A stretch of DNA of 64,000 bases from Pontibacillus yanchengensis Y32 (GCF_000770635.1 NZ_AVBF01000002.1:62001-126000), one strand, 5' to 3'. Shown: positions 1 through 8,899, counted from the stretch's first letter. The notes: generated by a model from the letters alone, not told the origin. Numbers and translations: made by a program.

Positions 1-94
1 GGAGCAACGGCCCTTCCGTATGCACTACCGCCTGTTTCTGAACATCATTCAGACAGACGCCCGTTTTTTCTTCCATTCGTTTAAAGAAATCCAT
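1..94 (-). CDS. UvrD/Rep-family helicase, N-terminal fragment
   Basis: Thirty-one codons are visible before the window edge, starting at ATG 94 behind a strong AGGAGGAGG site. The fragment contains LNDVQKQAV followed by HTEGPLL. That is the Q-motif layout of superfamily 1 helicases (LNxxQxxAV, then GPLLVLAGAGSGKT), so the Walker A loop should lie just outside the window. The short lead before the Q motif suggests a YjcD-like or PcrA-like enzyme, but the subfamily cannot be fixed from this piece. It is a 5' partial gene. Confidence 0.7.
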   Translation of the reverse strand, partial: MDFFKRMEEKTGVCLNDVQKQAVVHTEGPLL

Positions 95-125
95 AGGGCT
101 GTCCTCCTCCTAACATTAATAAGAA

Positions 126-170
126 AAGTAGATGGTAGAAGGCATTTTACCTACCTTCTACCACCTACTT
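126..170 (-). terminator. Hairpin between the oxidoreductase pseudogene and the helicase
   Basis: A 17-nt arm at 126-142 is complementary at 16 of 17 positions to 154-170, with an 11-nt loop. On the minus strand the stem is followed by TTTTCTTATT, consistent with a rho-independent terminator for transcripts arriving from the minus-strand gene at 304-1274. Confidence 0.5.
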
Positions 171-231
171 GTTTACTTTCACATCTTCTATCATTATATA
201 TTCTATTAAGCTAGGATTCCACCCGCTTTTT

Positions 232-300
232 TGGGATGGGGGGACAGGTCCCTCGTCCCACTTCGTGGAGTGGGATGAGGGACCTGTCCCCCCATCCCAC
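232..300. repeat. Facing-arm palindromic element, copy 1
   Basis: Two about 29-bp arms (232-261 and 271-300) face each other across a 9-nt spacer. Each arm is itself an imperfect palindrome around GGGACAGGTCCC. The element ends four bases from the stop codon of the oxidoreductase at 304. Confidence 0.9.
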
Positions 301-303
301 TTC

Positions 304-1274
304 TTATAAATGGATGACTACGTTTCCTTTTTTGTGGCCTTTTTCAACATAGCGATGTGCCTCTATCATTTCCTCAAATGTGTATGTGCGGTCAATAATG
401 GATGATAGCTTTCCTTCTAGAATGAGGTTGTTGAAGAACTGAAAATCTTTGGCTTTCTCGGCGGCTTTTCGTACACCTGTTGCGGCAAAGATAGCTTTCT
501 TGCGCTTCGATCTTGATGTAATCACCATATTTTGCATAACATCTAGATTGGGAACAGTTGTCATATACCTCCCCTGTTCTGCGAGTGCTTTCTTGCATTT
601 GGTATAAGAACTTTTTCCAACAGCGTCGAATATGAGATTATATGCTCCTACGTTTTTTCCGTAAAGTCCTTTTTTGTATAATCGATGACGTAATCAGCAC
701 CTAATTTTTTCACCAATTCAAGATTAGCTGTACTACACACCCCGGTGACTTCAGCACCATAATTCTTAGCGAGTTGAACCGCATAACTTCCGACCGAACC
801 GGATGCGCCGTTAATAAGTACAGTTTGCTTCTCTCTCAGCTGGCCATTATCTCTAAGAAAAGGTAACGCTGTTATAGCACCATCAGCAAGAGAGGCTGCT
901 TCTCCGTATGTCATCGTATCAGGCACCTTCGCAATTGCGCCTTTTTCCGAAATAGTAACGAATTCAGCATGCGTCCCATTACTTGGGGCGGTTGTGCCAT
1001 ACACTCGGTCCCCCATTTTAAGTGACCTCACACTTTTCCCTACCTCCACCACATCCCCACTAAAAGCATCTCCAGGTATGGACTTTGGCTTTACAAGTCC
1101 ATCGAAAAAACGGATAAGAAAAGGTTTCCCAGAACGAAAAGCAATATCCGAGGGAGATAGAGTAGTAGCTTTCACTTGAATGAGCACTTCATCCTCTTTG
1201 GGTACGGGACGATTCCTTTCTATGTATTGGATGACATTTGGCGAACCATATTTTTTATACAGGATAGCTTTCAT
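304..1274 (-). pseudogene. Zinc-type alcohol dehydrogenase / quinone oxidoreductase, frameshifted
   Basis: An MDR-superfamily NAD(P)-dependent quinone oxidoreductase of about 320 residues that would reduce quinones or enones in the cytosol. The N-terminal GroES-like half starts at MKAILYKKYG (ATG 1274; the in-frame GTG at 1283 has a poorer site). The Rossmann loop NGASGSVGSYAVQLAK follows. The reading frame ends just after KKDFTEKT and resumes in another frame as VGAYNLIFDAVGKSSY, running to NVVIHL at 304. The break falls at a run of six A on the minus strand (about 654-659); a seventh A would restore one continuous enzyme. It is either a true frameshift, programmed slippage or a homopolymer sequencing error. 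Confidence 0.85.
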
Positions 1275-1283
1275 GGGTATCAC

Positions 1284-1686
1284 TTCTTTCTTATATGAAT
1301 GACCTTCTCATCGCTATACTTCATTTGATAAGGTATTCACACCAGCTTCATGTTAGAAGCGATTATTGAAAGAAGCATCAACCATAAATAGAAGCGACGT
1401 ACTAGCGCCAAAAACTTTTTCACTTTACTCCCTAAAAAAAGAACCTGTACATTTTACTAAAGTAGTTCTGTTTTCGCGGTGAAAAATTGTAAATAGGATA
1501 TGTTTTAGAACAATAATTAGATGATTGTTTTTGCTGGTTTGTATTTGGGATGCGATTTTAATATGTATATGAAACCCAAGGATTTACCCATTATATGGTA
1601 AAATGTATGGTAAAGAACTAAATAGATTTTCCACACTTCTAAAAAATAAGCAGGTATAACATTGATAACGAAAAAAAGGGGTAACA
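1284..1686. other. Intergenic stretch, no gene seen
   Basis: About 400 AT-rich bases between the divergent oxidoreductase and the small membrane protein. Open frames here are short and lack ribosome sites. The only structure I see is a weak 5-bp AGAAC/GTTCT pairing near 1440-1470. Confidence 0.5.
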
Positions 1687-1863
1687 ATGTTGGCATGGCT
1701 CGGGATACCGTTAATTGTTGCATTTTCTCTGGCTTATTATGCTCATAAGAATAAATTGAACCATAAGCAAAAATTAAGAGAAATTGAGTTGGAAGAGAAA
1801 CAAATTGAGTTAGAAATGATGAAAGAAAGAAACGGCTCAAACACAGATGAAAAAGGTGATTAA
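1687..1863 (+). CDS. Small single-TM membrane protein, 58 residues
   Basis: Starts at ATG 1687 behind AAAGGGG. Residues 1-20 (MLAWLGIPLIVAFSLAYY) form one membrane helix or signal anchor, and residues 21-52 are a charged, heptad-like Lys/Glu helix ending NTDEKGD. A perfect-palindrome terminator follows about 40 bases after the stop. This layout of N-terminal anchor plus cytoplasmic coiled coil is common among small Bacillus envelope proteins. I do not recognise the family, so function is unknown. Confidence 0.7.
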   Translation: MLAWLGIPLIVAFSLAYYAHKNKLNHKQKLREIELEEKQIELEMMKERNGSNTDEKGD

Positions 1864-1905
1864 GTGGGATTTGGCATTAAACAAAAACATTATATTTAAT
1901 GACAA

Positions 1906-1929
1906 AAAGCTTGGGATATCCCAAGCTTT
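1906..1929 (+). terminator. Terminator after the small membrane protein
   Basis: A perfect 24-bp palindrome centred on GATATC, with AAGCTTGGG / CCCAAGCTT arms and T-rich sequence after it. Confidence 0.75.
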
Positions 1930-2084
1930 CTTATTTATGCTACGAAAACATATGTGCAATTTAACGTTTTCCCTACATTATCGGAACTACCTAACATTTT
2001 ACAGGCTCTTTAGTGGAACAATTAAATGCAACAGTGTATTCCCAACAAAATATCTATCCTGATGGAACGCTACTTCTTTGTATT

Positions 2085-2945
2085 TCATGTTGCATTCCTC
2101 ACCTCTGATAATTTCGGAAAAAGATGCACCGCATTCTCATAAAATACGCGCTCCACATGTTTGGAAGGGATAAAATGTCCAATAAACTCAGCATACCCCT
2201 TAATCGGAACGAGAGGCCAGTCTGAACCAAAAAGCAATTTTTCATAATGACCACAGAAGGTAAGAGCATGTCGCACGTGATTGAAGTAATTGCTATGAAT
2301 CTTCTCTTCTAGCGTCTTATCCGTGCCAACGACCCATCCAGATAAATCTGCAAACATATTAGGATTCTTATACACCACTTCTGCTCCCGTCAGCACCCAT
2401 GGATCTCCTAAGTGAGCCATCATAAAATTCACATCTCGCCTTGCTACGGCAACTTCGTCTAACGTAAGTGGATGTGCATATTTTAATAACCCACGCTCCG
2501 AATACGTATCTCCTGTATGAAAGACAACCGGCACATTGTAAGCAGCCGCCAGGTCGTAAACAGGCTGATACACTGCGTCATAAGCGTAGTATGGATAATA
2601 CCCTAAATAAATTTTAATACCCACAACTTCTTCCTTTTGCAGGTCTTTTTCAAGCTTGTCCAGGCCAGATTGATGCAAGTGAAACGGGTTGATACCAGGG
2701 CACATCGCTACACCAGCTGGCAATTCCTGTTCTAAATCAAGTCCCATTGGTGATGCGGCATGGTGATCCGGAAACCCCATCTGAGGAGTTTCCGTTACAC
2801 CCATACCAATAGCCATCTCAATATTCCCATCTTCCATTTCCTTTTGCAGACCCTTACCAGAATAATCTACGTGCGAGAGTTCATTGGCCGTGTATTCAAA
2901 ACTATCAATAGCCGAAAAATGAATATGTGCATCAATAATCTTCAA
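2085..2945 (-). CDS. Metal-dependent amidohydrolase (amidohydrolase 2 type)
   Basis: A 286-residue TIM-barrel hydrolase. The N-terminal DAHIHF gives the HxH metal pair (His7, His9). His143 lies in VFHTGD, His178 in MAHLGDPW and the catalytic Asp242 in FGSDWP, the order expected for the PF04909 family, whose members hydrolyse or decarboxylate varied ring and amide substrates. The start is a TTG at 2945, six bases behind AAGGAGG; no ATG fits that site. It lies directly downstream of the GNAT fusion gene on the same strand with only repeat copy 2 between, so the two may share a transcript. The substrate cannot be inferred. Confidence 0.88.
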   Translation of the reverse strand: MKIIDAHIHFSAIDSFEYTANELSHVDYSGKGLQKEMEDGNIEMAIGMGVTETPQMGFPDHHAASPMGLDLEQELPAGVAMCPGINPFHLHQSGLDKLEKDLQKEEVVGIKIYLGYYPYYAYDAVYQPVYDLAAAYNVPVVFHTGDTYSERGLLKYAHPLTLDEVAVARRDVNFMMAHLGDPWVLTGAEVVYKNPNMFADLSGWVVGTDKTLEEKIHSNYFNHVRHALTFCGHYEKLLFGSDWPLVPIKGYAEFIGHFIPSKHVERVFYENAVHLFPKLSEVRNAT

Positions 2946-2964
2946 AATTATCCTCCTTGACTGA

Positions 2965-3028
2965 GTGGGACGCGGGGACAGGTACGTTGTCCCAATTAGT
3001 GGGACGAGGGACCTGTCCCCTCATCCCA
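2965..3028. repeat. Facing-arm palindromic element, copy 2 (overlaps a coding end)
   Basis: Arms 2965-2994 and 3000-3028. The second arm is translated as the last residues (WDEGTGPSSH) of the GNAT fusion, whose stop codon sits in the 5-nt spacer. Confidence 0.9.
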
Positions 3029-6000
3029 AAAAGTGATGTTGTGGAAGGGGTGGTGGGTTGGGGGTTGCGTTTCTTCCCCGAAGAATAGAATGGTTGGATC
3101 TACTGCTGTTGTTTCTCCAGCTGCAGCAGTCCATTCATAATCTGCTTCCACAAGAAACACTTCTGGGTTCATGTACACGCCCGCCATTTTCCGCGTCGTT
3201 GGGTGTATGACTGTCATCGTTTCTTTGCGCTCATCGGCGCCAATCGTTACAGAAGGGGTATCGTGTAGTTCATACTCCTCCACACCTGCATAATACCTTT
3301 GGAATATGCCATCCGATTTCACATTCACATAGCTTGAGGTTAACTTTTCAGCTGGGTTAAAAAAGCTATCATATAGTAATTTTTCCTTTGCAAACGTGCG
3401 GTTTGCACCTTGATGGATTTCCGCATAGACTGCTAGAACCGGAACCTCTGGTAGCGTCAGAATATATTGACGTAGCGCAACTCCATTGAAGGTTTCATGC
3501 TCTGTGAACGAAGTCGATAAACAAATCCCTGTCCATTGATTTCCGAGCTGGTCGATTTTCGTAGCAGGTTCGACCTTCGTTTTTTCTTTTAGCATGGAAT
3601 AAGCGCTGACAGCGTGGAACCTGTAGCTGATTCCGCCTCCCCATGGATTCCACCAAGCTCTCGGGCCAGCTTCTGGATATTGGTGATGCAATGTTTCTTT
3701 TCCTTTATAGGAGAGAGAATACAATCCTGGATAATAGTCAGGACATGCTTTCATAGAAATAACCCCGTTATCAACAGTCCAACCATCGGCACCCGGAGAT
3801 ACCTGCACATCGCCTGTTCCCTGTACGAGCTGATACGTGTGCAAAGCTGCTCGTTGTCCCGGAGAGTGGAATTGCCCTGCTATTGCTTTCACACCAGGCT
3901 CATTATGCTTAAGCTTTACGTTCATTTTCGTTATCTCATCTTCTTTTCCAGCTTCTTTTATAAACGTTCCGCCACCGTTTTTGACTCGTAATGTTCCATG
4001 CACATACGGAGTAAGCAACGAGCGAAACGCATAATCCACCGATTCTCCTACTCTAGAAATGAATGCTCCATCTTCTGCTTCTAACGCAAACATGGAAGTT
4101 TCTTTTATATTAGGAGCATTGTCCCCTAATACAAACTCTCTCCATTTCTGCCAGTCCGGTGAAATATTAACTCCTATTTGAATCGGACCTAAGCATTTAT
4201 TTTCCTGCGGTTGGATAGAGTCAACGGAATACTCAACTGCAAAACGCCAATCGTCCTTTTTCCCAACAGCATCATCAGGCCAAGCAACGCCCTTTGTCTC
4301 CCCCATCGATTTCGTGAATAACCATCGTTCCGAGATGTCTTTATCACGAATATACTCCATAAAAGGAATCAACGCTTCATGCCCTTTCATGACTTGACCT
4401 TGCTGAGGAATGGCTGCACTTTTAAACTCCATAAAAATTGGTTGCAAAAGGGAGACGGATTGTATCGCTTCTATGCTGTCATTTACGAACTCATGCTTAA
4501 CTTCCACTAACCCCTCTCCATAGACTTTGAGATACGTATGGAGTAAAAGTGGCGAGAAGGCTTCTGATGCTAGAGTTGTTTTGATCACAAACGCCTCAGG
4601 AAGCTCGATGTATTCCACATCCGTTGCTTCTTTTTTCGAAAATTCTTCACTGTATGGCTTACCAATCTTAGGAGTTAACAATCCAACAGGGTCTTCGGAC
4701 GAATGGATGGAACCTATCTTCACAAGATGATTTCTTTTTTCAATCTCTACATACGTTAGTCCGTTATAGCCGTACCAATGTGTGTCCGTATCTCCTCCAA
4801 ATTTACCGCCATAGCCTGGGAATGCCTGTGTTAAACGAGCAGTAAACGTGTAAGACTCTCCATTTTCAGATTCAACAAGTACATCCACTTCTTCAGATAA
4901 GAATCCATTTTGTAAAAGTTGTACGGGTAATGGAATGGAAATGCGGCCTTTCCCAGTCAAATCCGTACTAATTTCGGACGTATCCCATTTCACGACTTTA
5001 TTTTGTGGAAGCTTGATCGTCCAGGTTGAATCCTGTTCTAACTGACTCTCTAAATCCAAATATAGGGTTCCTTCTTGCTGCGCTCTCCAGCTTTTTGTAA
5101 CAGAACGGACCTCCACTTTTCCTGCTTTTATTGGGAATACACCCATTTTCATAGGGAACTTGTATCCTCCAATATTAATGGTGGCACCAACTACAGGGTG
5201 CGTCTTCCATGGACTAGGTTCATTCTTTGGAACCGTTATAGAAAAAGGAAATTCTCCGCTCCATTCATTTGGGATGGTTACGTTTTCTTGTAATGGATGA
5301 TGAACAAGCTCTGATGCATCCCCTGTTAGCGATACGGTAAGAGGGGTAGTCGTTTTATTTTTTATATGATAGTTCGCCGCATGATCTTTCTTTTCCAGAA
5401 GCTTAAAATCAGGTAGCTCCATTTCGATTAACAAATCCTGTGTTTCGATCAGACGAATACCTCTTCCCGTCCTCTCAAATTGAATGCGAACGAATTCATC
5501 TCCGGCTTCCCATTTATACTCATAAAAGGTGTGCTCATTTGTTTTAATGCCATCAGGCTTGATGTCGATCGTTCGCTGACTAGTCGTGTACCAATTATGT
5601 TTTTCGAAAAATGGTCGTAGCCAATCAATCTGCAAAACCATCGGCATAAAATTCATCAAATGCGTCGTATCATCTCTGTCTTCCCAAAAGAATCCGCATT
5701 TTTTATATAACGGTACGGCTTTTGTATTGCCTGGCCATGTAAATAGATCAAGCCTTGGCCACCCATATTCTACCGTTTTATCAATAGCTGTAAGGAGAAG
5801 TTGTTTGCCAATTTTTAATCCTTGGTAATCTGGATGGACGTTGATTAGAGGAATATAAAGGGCGCCAATGTCCTCCCTATACTCAGAGAGACCGCAATAT
5901 CCAACCACTTCGTCCTCCACAAGCGCAAGGAATGTATGGAGATTCGTAGACTTGGCTTCCTTATCGATGACGTCCTGCTCTGTTGTAACAACAGCATCGC

Positions 6001-6097
6001 CACCCCAGTTCTCCCCACTCTCATTCCACATCTTCGCCAAACTCTTCGCCAGATCATCATGATACTCGACTATATTCACACGTTCCATTGTTTTCAT
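2996..6097 (-). CDS. Giant GNAT N-acetyltransferase fusion, 1033 residues
   Basis: Residues 1-150 are a typical GNAT domain: an acetyl-CoA loop in VHPDYQGLKIGKQLL (the Q/RxxGxG/A pattern), then GNTKAVPLYKKCGFF. About 870 further residues follow that I cannot assign. They are rich in predicted beta strands and Trp/Gly/Tyr (PGYGGKFGGDTDTHWYG, AWWNPWGGGISYRF) and resemble the layout of carbohydrate-binding or glycosidase-associated beta-sandwich proteins; that is inference only. There is no signal peptide, so it is probably cytosolic. ATG 6097 is eight bases after TTGGAGG. The last ten residues come from repeat copy 2, so the ancestral protein probably ended near HNITF. The amidohydrolase follows. 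Confidence 0.85.
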   Translation of the reverse strand: MKTMERVNIVEYHDDLAKSLAKMWNESGENWGGDAVVTTEQDVIDKEAKSTNLHTFLALVEDEVVGYCGLSEYREDIGALYIPLINVHPDYQGLKIGKQLLLTAIDKTVEYGWPRLDLFTWPGNTKAVPLYKKCGFFWEDRDDTTHLMNFMPMVLQIDWLRPFFEKHNWYTTSQRTIDIKPDGIKTNEHTFYEYKWEAGDEFVRIQFERTGRGIRLIETQDLLIEMELPDFKLLEKKDHAANYHIKNKTTTPLTVSLTGDASELVHHPLQENVTIPNEWSGEFPFSITVPKNEPSPWKTHPVVGATINIGGYKFPMKMGVFPIKAGKVEVRSVTKSWRAQQEGTLYLDLESQLEQDSTWTIKLPQNKVVKWDTSEISTDLTGKGRISIPLPVQLLQNGFLSEEVDVLVESENGESYTFTARLTQAFPGYGGKFGGDTDTHWYGYNGLTYVEIEKRNHLVKIGSIHSSEDPVGLLTPKIGKPYSEEFSKKEATDVEYIELPEAFVIKTTLASEAFSPLLLHTYLKVYGEGLVEVKHEFVNDSIEAIQSVSLLQPIFMEFKSAAIPQQGQVMKGHEALIPFMEYIRDKDISERWLFTKSMGETKGVAWPDDAVGKKDDWRFAVEYSVDSIQPQENKCLGPIQIGVNISPDWQKWREFVLGDNAPNIKETSMFALEAEDGAFISRVGESVDYAFRSLLTPYVHGTLRVKNGGGTFIKEAGKEDEITKMNVKLKHNEPGVKAIAGQFHSPGQRAALHTYQLVQGTGDVQVSPGADGWTVDNGVISMKACPDYYPGLYSLSYKGKETLHHQYPEAGPRAWWNPWGGGISYRFHAVSAYSMLKEKTKVEPATKIDQLGNQWTGICLSTSFTEHETFNGVALRQYILTLPEVPVLAVYAEIHQGANRTFAKEKLLYDSFFNPAEKLTSSYVNVKSDGIFQRYYAGVEEYELHDTPSVTIGADERKETMTVIHPTTRKMAGVYMNPEVFLVEADYEWTAAAGETTAVDPTILFFGEETQPPTHHPFHNITFWDEGTGPSSH

Positions 6098-6121
6098 ACA
6101 AGTTCCTCCAAGTTCTAGTAT

Positions 6122-6172
6122 TTAACGATTGAATCCCACCATTTCAACTTTCACATCGACAATCATCATCAT
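6122..6172 (-). CDS. Possible 16-residue leader peptide upstream of the GNAT fusion
   Basis: A strong AAAGGAGG site precedes ATG 6172, giving MMMIVDVKVEMVGFNR and a stop at 6122. The stop is 24 bases before the start of the GNAT gene. The ribosome site argues that it is translated. It may act as a leader or be the remnant of a longer gene. No pausing motif or attenuator hairpin is obvious. Confidence 0.35.
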   Translation of the reverse strand: MMMIVDVKVEMVGFNR

Positions 6173-6265
6173 TGCCAACTCCTCCTTTCATCTTATGTAC
6201 TGGAAAAATAATCATATCACTCATAGTTTAAGAGTTTATGCTCATAAAGTAAAGAATATTCAGAC

Positions 6266-6295
6266 TGGGATGAGGGGACAGGTCCCTTGTCCCAC
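6266..6295. repeat. Palindromic element, single arm (copy 3)
   Basis: One arm around GGGGACAGGTCCC, immediately followed by the double element at 6315. Confidence 0.85.
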
Positions 6296-6314
6296 TTTTC
6301 TGCGATGAGCGGGT

Positions 6315-6388
6315 TGGGACGGGGGGGACAGGTCCGTCATCCCAAAATGGGATAAGGAATGGGATGACGGACCTGTCCCCTCATCCCA
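6315..6388. repeat. Facing-arm palindromic element, copy 4
   Basis: Arms 6315-6344 and 6360-6388. The outer segment differs from the usual form (CCGTCATCCC rather than CCCTCGTCCC) and the opposite arm carries the matching change (GGGATGACGG), so pairing is retained. Confidence 0.9.
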
Positions 6389-6478
6389 CTCCCATCTCCC
6401 CCGTATCAGTAGAAGTGTATAAATAAGCTCATCACTATCCATACTTAAGATAAATATCTATTCGAATGAGGGTGTAAC

Positions 6479-6559
6479 ATGAAACTTTTCTTCCTTTTCA
6501 CTGGTATTATTATTTTAATTTTTCTACTATCTGCTGGATTAGCCTACTGGGCGCCTTAA
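6479..6559 (+). CDS. 26-residue hydrophobic miniprotein
   Basis: ATG 6479 follows GAGGGTG at good spacing. The product is a basic Lys at position 2, then one hydrophobic stretch rich in Ile and Leu, ending AGLAYWAP. It is one membrane-spanning peptide. Size and composition resemble spore-associated or regulatory membrane miniproteins and type I toxins, but no antisense RNA or partner is visible. Confidence 0.5.
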   Translation: MKLFFLFTGIIILIFLLSAGLAYWAP

Positions 6560-6587
6560 TGTTTAACACTGGGTTCTACGTTACTTC

Positions 6588-7034
6588 TTAACTTGATTGA
6601 GTCTTAACGTCCTCTCTCTGTTCTACCTCCTCACTCTGAACATAAATACCATTACTCACCCAAACTTCGATAAGAGCAATCATGAGCACTCCCTCTACAA
6701 TCATAAGCGCAAAGGAAGACCCCATGGTATCAAAGGAAAGTGTGAAAGCTCCAATCAACAACACTCATATCAACACCCCGATTGCGCGAAAAAAAACCTT
6801 GAATCCTTCCCATAAGCTTGACCGGAACCAAATTCATCATAAGTGTTTTCAAATTGATTCTTGTACCTGCATTCCCCCAACCAAGAAGAATAGCTAGACA
6901 TAGAAATAATCCAACACTTGGTATGATTGAAATTCCAATGACTGCTACTGTAAAGAGTGACATGGTCAGGATCCTTTACGAATAAGTTTGCTCTGCTATC
7001 ATAATAAGACCAATCCGTTCATGGAACCTCCTGC
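6588..7034 (-). pseudogene. Major facilitator transporter, degraded remnant
   Basis: Reading the minus strand from about 6963, the C-terminal MFS helices are recognisable (AVIGISIIPSVGLFLCLAILLGW, then NLVPVKLMGRIQGFF). A frameshift plus an in-frame TGA follow near 6770. The next frame continues LIGAFTLSFDTMG, a last helix and a charged tail ending at the stop at 6588. Upstream, a good AGGAGG site and an ATG at 7034 lead into a few codons with stops. Most of a roughly 400-residue transporter is missing. Confidence 0.65.
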
Positions 7035-7078
7035 ATAGGTATTGAATTTTTCTCATAAAAAAGTCTGAGATGGAGGGA

Positions 7079-7190
7079 GTGGGACGGAGGGACAGGTCCC
7101 TCGTCCCACCAAATAAAAAGGAACCTCCGATTCGGAAGCTCCTCTACTGAATTTATTCAAATGGGATGAGGGACCTGTCCCCTCATCCCA
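7079..7190. repeat. Palindromic element with widely separated arms, copy 5
   Basis: Arm 1 is 7079-7109 and arm 2 is 7162-7190. The 52 bases between them contain the glycosyltransferase terminator. Confidence 0.85.
7117..7145 (-). terminator. Terminator of the glycosyltransferase gene
   Basis: On the minus strand GAGGAGCTTCCGA pairs with CGGAGGTTCC (with G-U pairs) and is followed by TTTTTATTT. It is about 50 bases downstream of the stop at 7196 and sits inside the loop of repeat copy 5. Confidence 0.65.
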
Positions 7191-7195
7191 CATTC

Positions 7196-8365
7196 TCACA
7201 CCTTATCCAAGATAGTGTTCGCTGCTCTCTTATAGCCTCCGTTATGTCGAAGGGTTTGAGAAAGTTTATGAGCTTTTTCATGGTAGTGCTGATTCGCCAC
7301 CACCTCATCTACTGCCCTTCTTAGATGCTTGGACTTGATGCTTTTTAATCGAACACCTGCCCCTAGTTCAGAAGCACGGTTCGCGACTAATCTTTGTTCG
7401 CTATGCATGGGATACAATACCATGGGCACGCCAAAGTAAAGGCTCTCATTCACACTATTCATGCCGCAATGGGTGATAAATACACCTGCCTTTTGTAAAA
7501 CAGCAAGTTGATCCACGGTATTTTCTACAGTAAAATTATCCGGAATCTTTCCTAGAGTGGTGATATCCGTTTTTTGACCAACAGATAGAATCACATTATA
7601 CTCACTACCTTCAAAAGCTTCTATGCAATTGTGATAAAAATCGTGGTTTTGATTGAGTATCGTCCCTAATGAAATGTAGATTGTTTTTTCACCTTTACCT
7701 TCATCCGCTACATCAGGAACTTCGGGAATGGAAGGTCCGACAAAGGCATATCTATCGGAAAATGTCTCGGCCATTGGTTGGAATTCCTTAGAGGTAAACA
7801 CAATGGTATCTGTTTCATTATCATTTTGGACAATCGACACAAAGCTCTCCACTTCATATCCATGGGACCTCAGCAACTTCATCTTTTTGTTTATTCTTGG
7901 CATGCCAACAATCATCCTGAAAATCTCTTTCAAGCCTCTGTCCATCAGTTTAGACGTATGCTTATTAAATGCGAAGGAAGTAGTGGAGCAGACATATGGA
8001 ATGTTTAATTTTTTCGCGAATAATTTTCCCCAAAAGCATAAAGAATCCGATACGATACAATCTGGCTGCATAGCTCTTAACTCTGAACACACTTTTTCAT
8101 CCAAGGCAATAGTTGTATCTACGACCATTTCAATCAATGCAGCAAAATCTTTCCCAACCTTGCGATTCAGTTCCTCCTCTGAAGCAGGTGGTAAGAACTC
8201 ATCACACGGAATAAAAGTGGCTCCAGCACCTTCGATTTTTCCTTGGAATTCATAGAACGAATAGTACCAAACTTGATGGCCTTTGCTTACTAGCTCAGCT
8301 ACTACAGGGATTGTGGGATTGGTATGACCATGCGCGGGTATGGAAAAAAACACAATTTTACTCAA
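7196..8365 (-). CDS. Macrolide-type UDP-glycosyltransferase (GT1, YjiC/YdhE-like)
   Basis: A 389-residue GT-B enzyme. The N-terminal acceptor domain begins KIVFFSIPAHGHTNP, the signature of the MGT family. The C-terminal donor domain has THCGMNSVNESLYFGVPMVLYP, the nucleotide-sugar signature seen in macrolide and flavonoid glucosyltransferases, followed by a conserved Glu-Gln pair. It would transfer a sugar from a UDP-sugar to a small hydrophobic aglycone in the cytosol, as in detoxification of macrolides or phenolics. Its start overlaps the end of the XRE-AbrB regulator by four bases (ATGA), so the two are translationally coupled and the regulator probably controls this gene. Confidence 0.9.
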   Translation of the reverse strand: MSKIVFFSIPAHGHTNPTIPVVAELVSKGHQVWYYSFYEFQGKIEGAGATFIPCDEFLPPASEEELNRKVGKDFAALIEMVVDTTIALDEKVCSELRAMQPDCIVSDSLCFWGKLFAKKLNIPYVCSTTSFAFNKHTSKLMDRGLKEIFRMIVGMPRINKKMKLLRSHGYEVESFVSIVQNDNETDTIVFTSKEFQPMAETFSDRYAFVGPSIPEVPDVADEGKGEKTIYISLGTILNQNHDFYHNCIEAFEGSEYNVILSVGQKTDITTLGKIPDNFTVENTVDQLAVLQKAGVFITHCGMNSVNESLYFGVPMVLYPMHSEQRLVANRASELGAGVRLKSIKSKHLRRAVDEVVANQHYHEKAHKLSQTLRHNGGYKRAANTILDKV

Positions 8366-8805
8366 TCGAACTCATCTCCCTCAGACAACTCTGAGCTACG
8401 GATTTTATCAGCCAGCTCTAAAAACCCGTCACTTTTTAAAAGTGCTATCCCTTTCGTCGCATCCTCCCCTAACACAACAAGCTTATCACCTGCTTGTATC
8501 TGATACATTTCCCTGGCATGCTTCGGAATGACTATCTGCCCTCGCTCGCCAACCTTCACCACACCAAAGAACTGCTTCCCCTTGGGTCCTAACTGCTCTA
8601 CCTCCGCCTCTGTCATCTTTTCCGATAGTTGATCCAACGTCACCTCGAAAATTTCCGCTAACCGTTTACATTTATATATATCCGGGTGCGCTTCCTCATT
8701 CTCCCACTTCGCTACAGTTTGACGGGAAACTTGCAACCGCTCCGCTAACGCCTCCTGGCTCATCTTATATTTCTTACGTAAAATATGAATATTCATTCCA
8801 ATCAT
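8362..8805 (-). CDS. XRE helix-turn-helix regulator with AbrB-like C-terminus
   Basis: A 147-residue protein. Residues 1-62 form an XRE/Cro HTH (LRKKYKMSQEALAERLQVSRQTVAKWENE). Residues 80-125 form a SpoVT-AbrB swapped-hairpin domain (GVVKVGERGQIVIPKHAREMY...GDKLVVLG). Joining two DNA-binding folds in one chain is seen in some Firmicute regulators, where the AbrB part usually dimerises and contacts DNA. The start may be ATG 8805 or ATG 8796; GAGGAT spacing slightly favours the latter. It is co-transcribed with the glycosyltransferase. Confidence 0.85.
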   Translation of the reverse strand: MIGMNIHILRKKYKMSQEALAERLQVSRQTVAKWENEEAHPDIYKCKRLAEIFEVTLDQLSEKMTEAEVEQLGPKGKQFFGVVKVGERGQIVIPKHAREMYQIQAGDKLVVLGEDATKGIALLKSDGFLELADKIRSSELSEGDEFD

Positions 8806-8899
8806 ATCCTCATTTCCTTATCCTAACCAAAGCATATAGGAGAATGCATATGAAGTCTATCAACGACCAACAACAATTTTTGTTAAGAATAGTGGCATA

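Noticed and set aside
1517-1840. 107-codon minus-strand frame
   Set aside because: It overlaps the small plus-strand membrane gene, which has the better ribosome site and terminator.
6260-6442. 60-codon minus-strand frame through repeats 3 and 4
   Set aside because: It is almost entirely translated repeat sequence with no upstream ribosome site.
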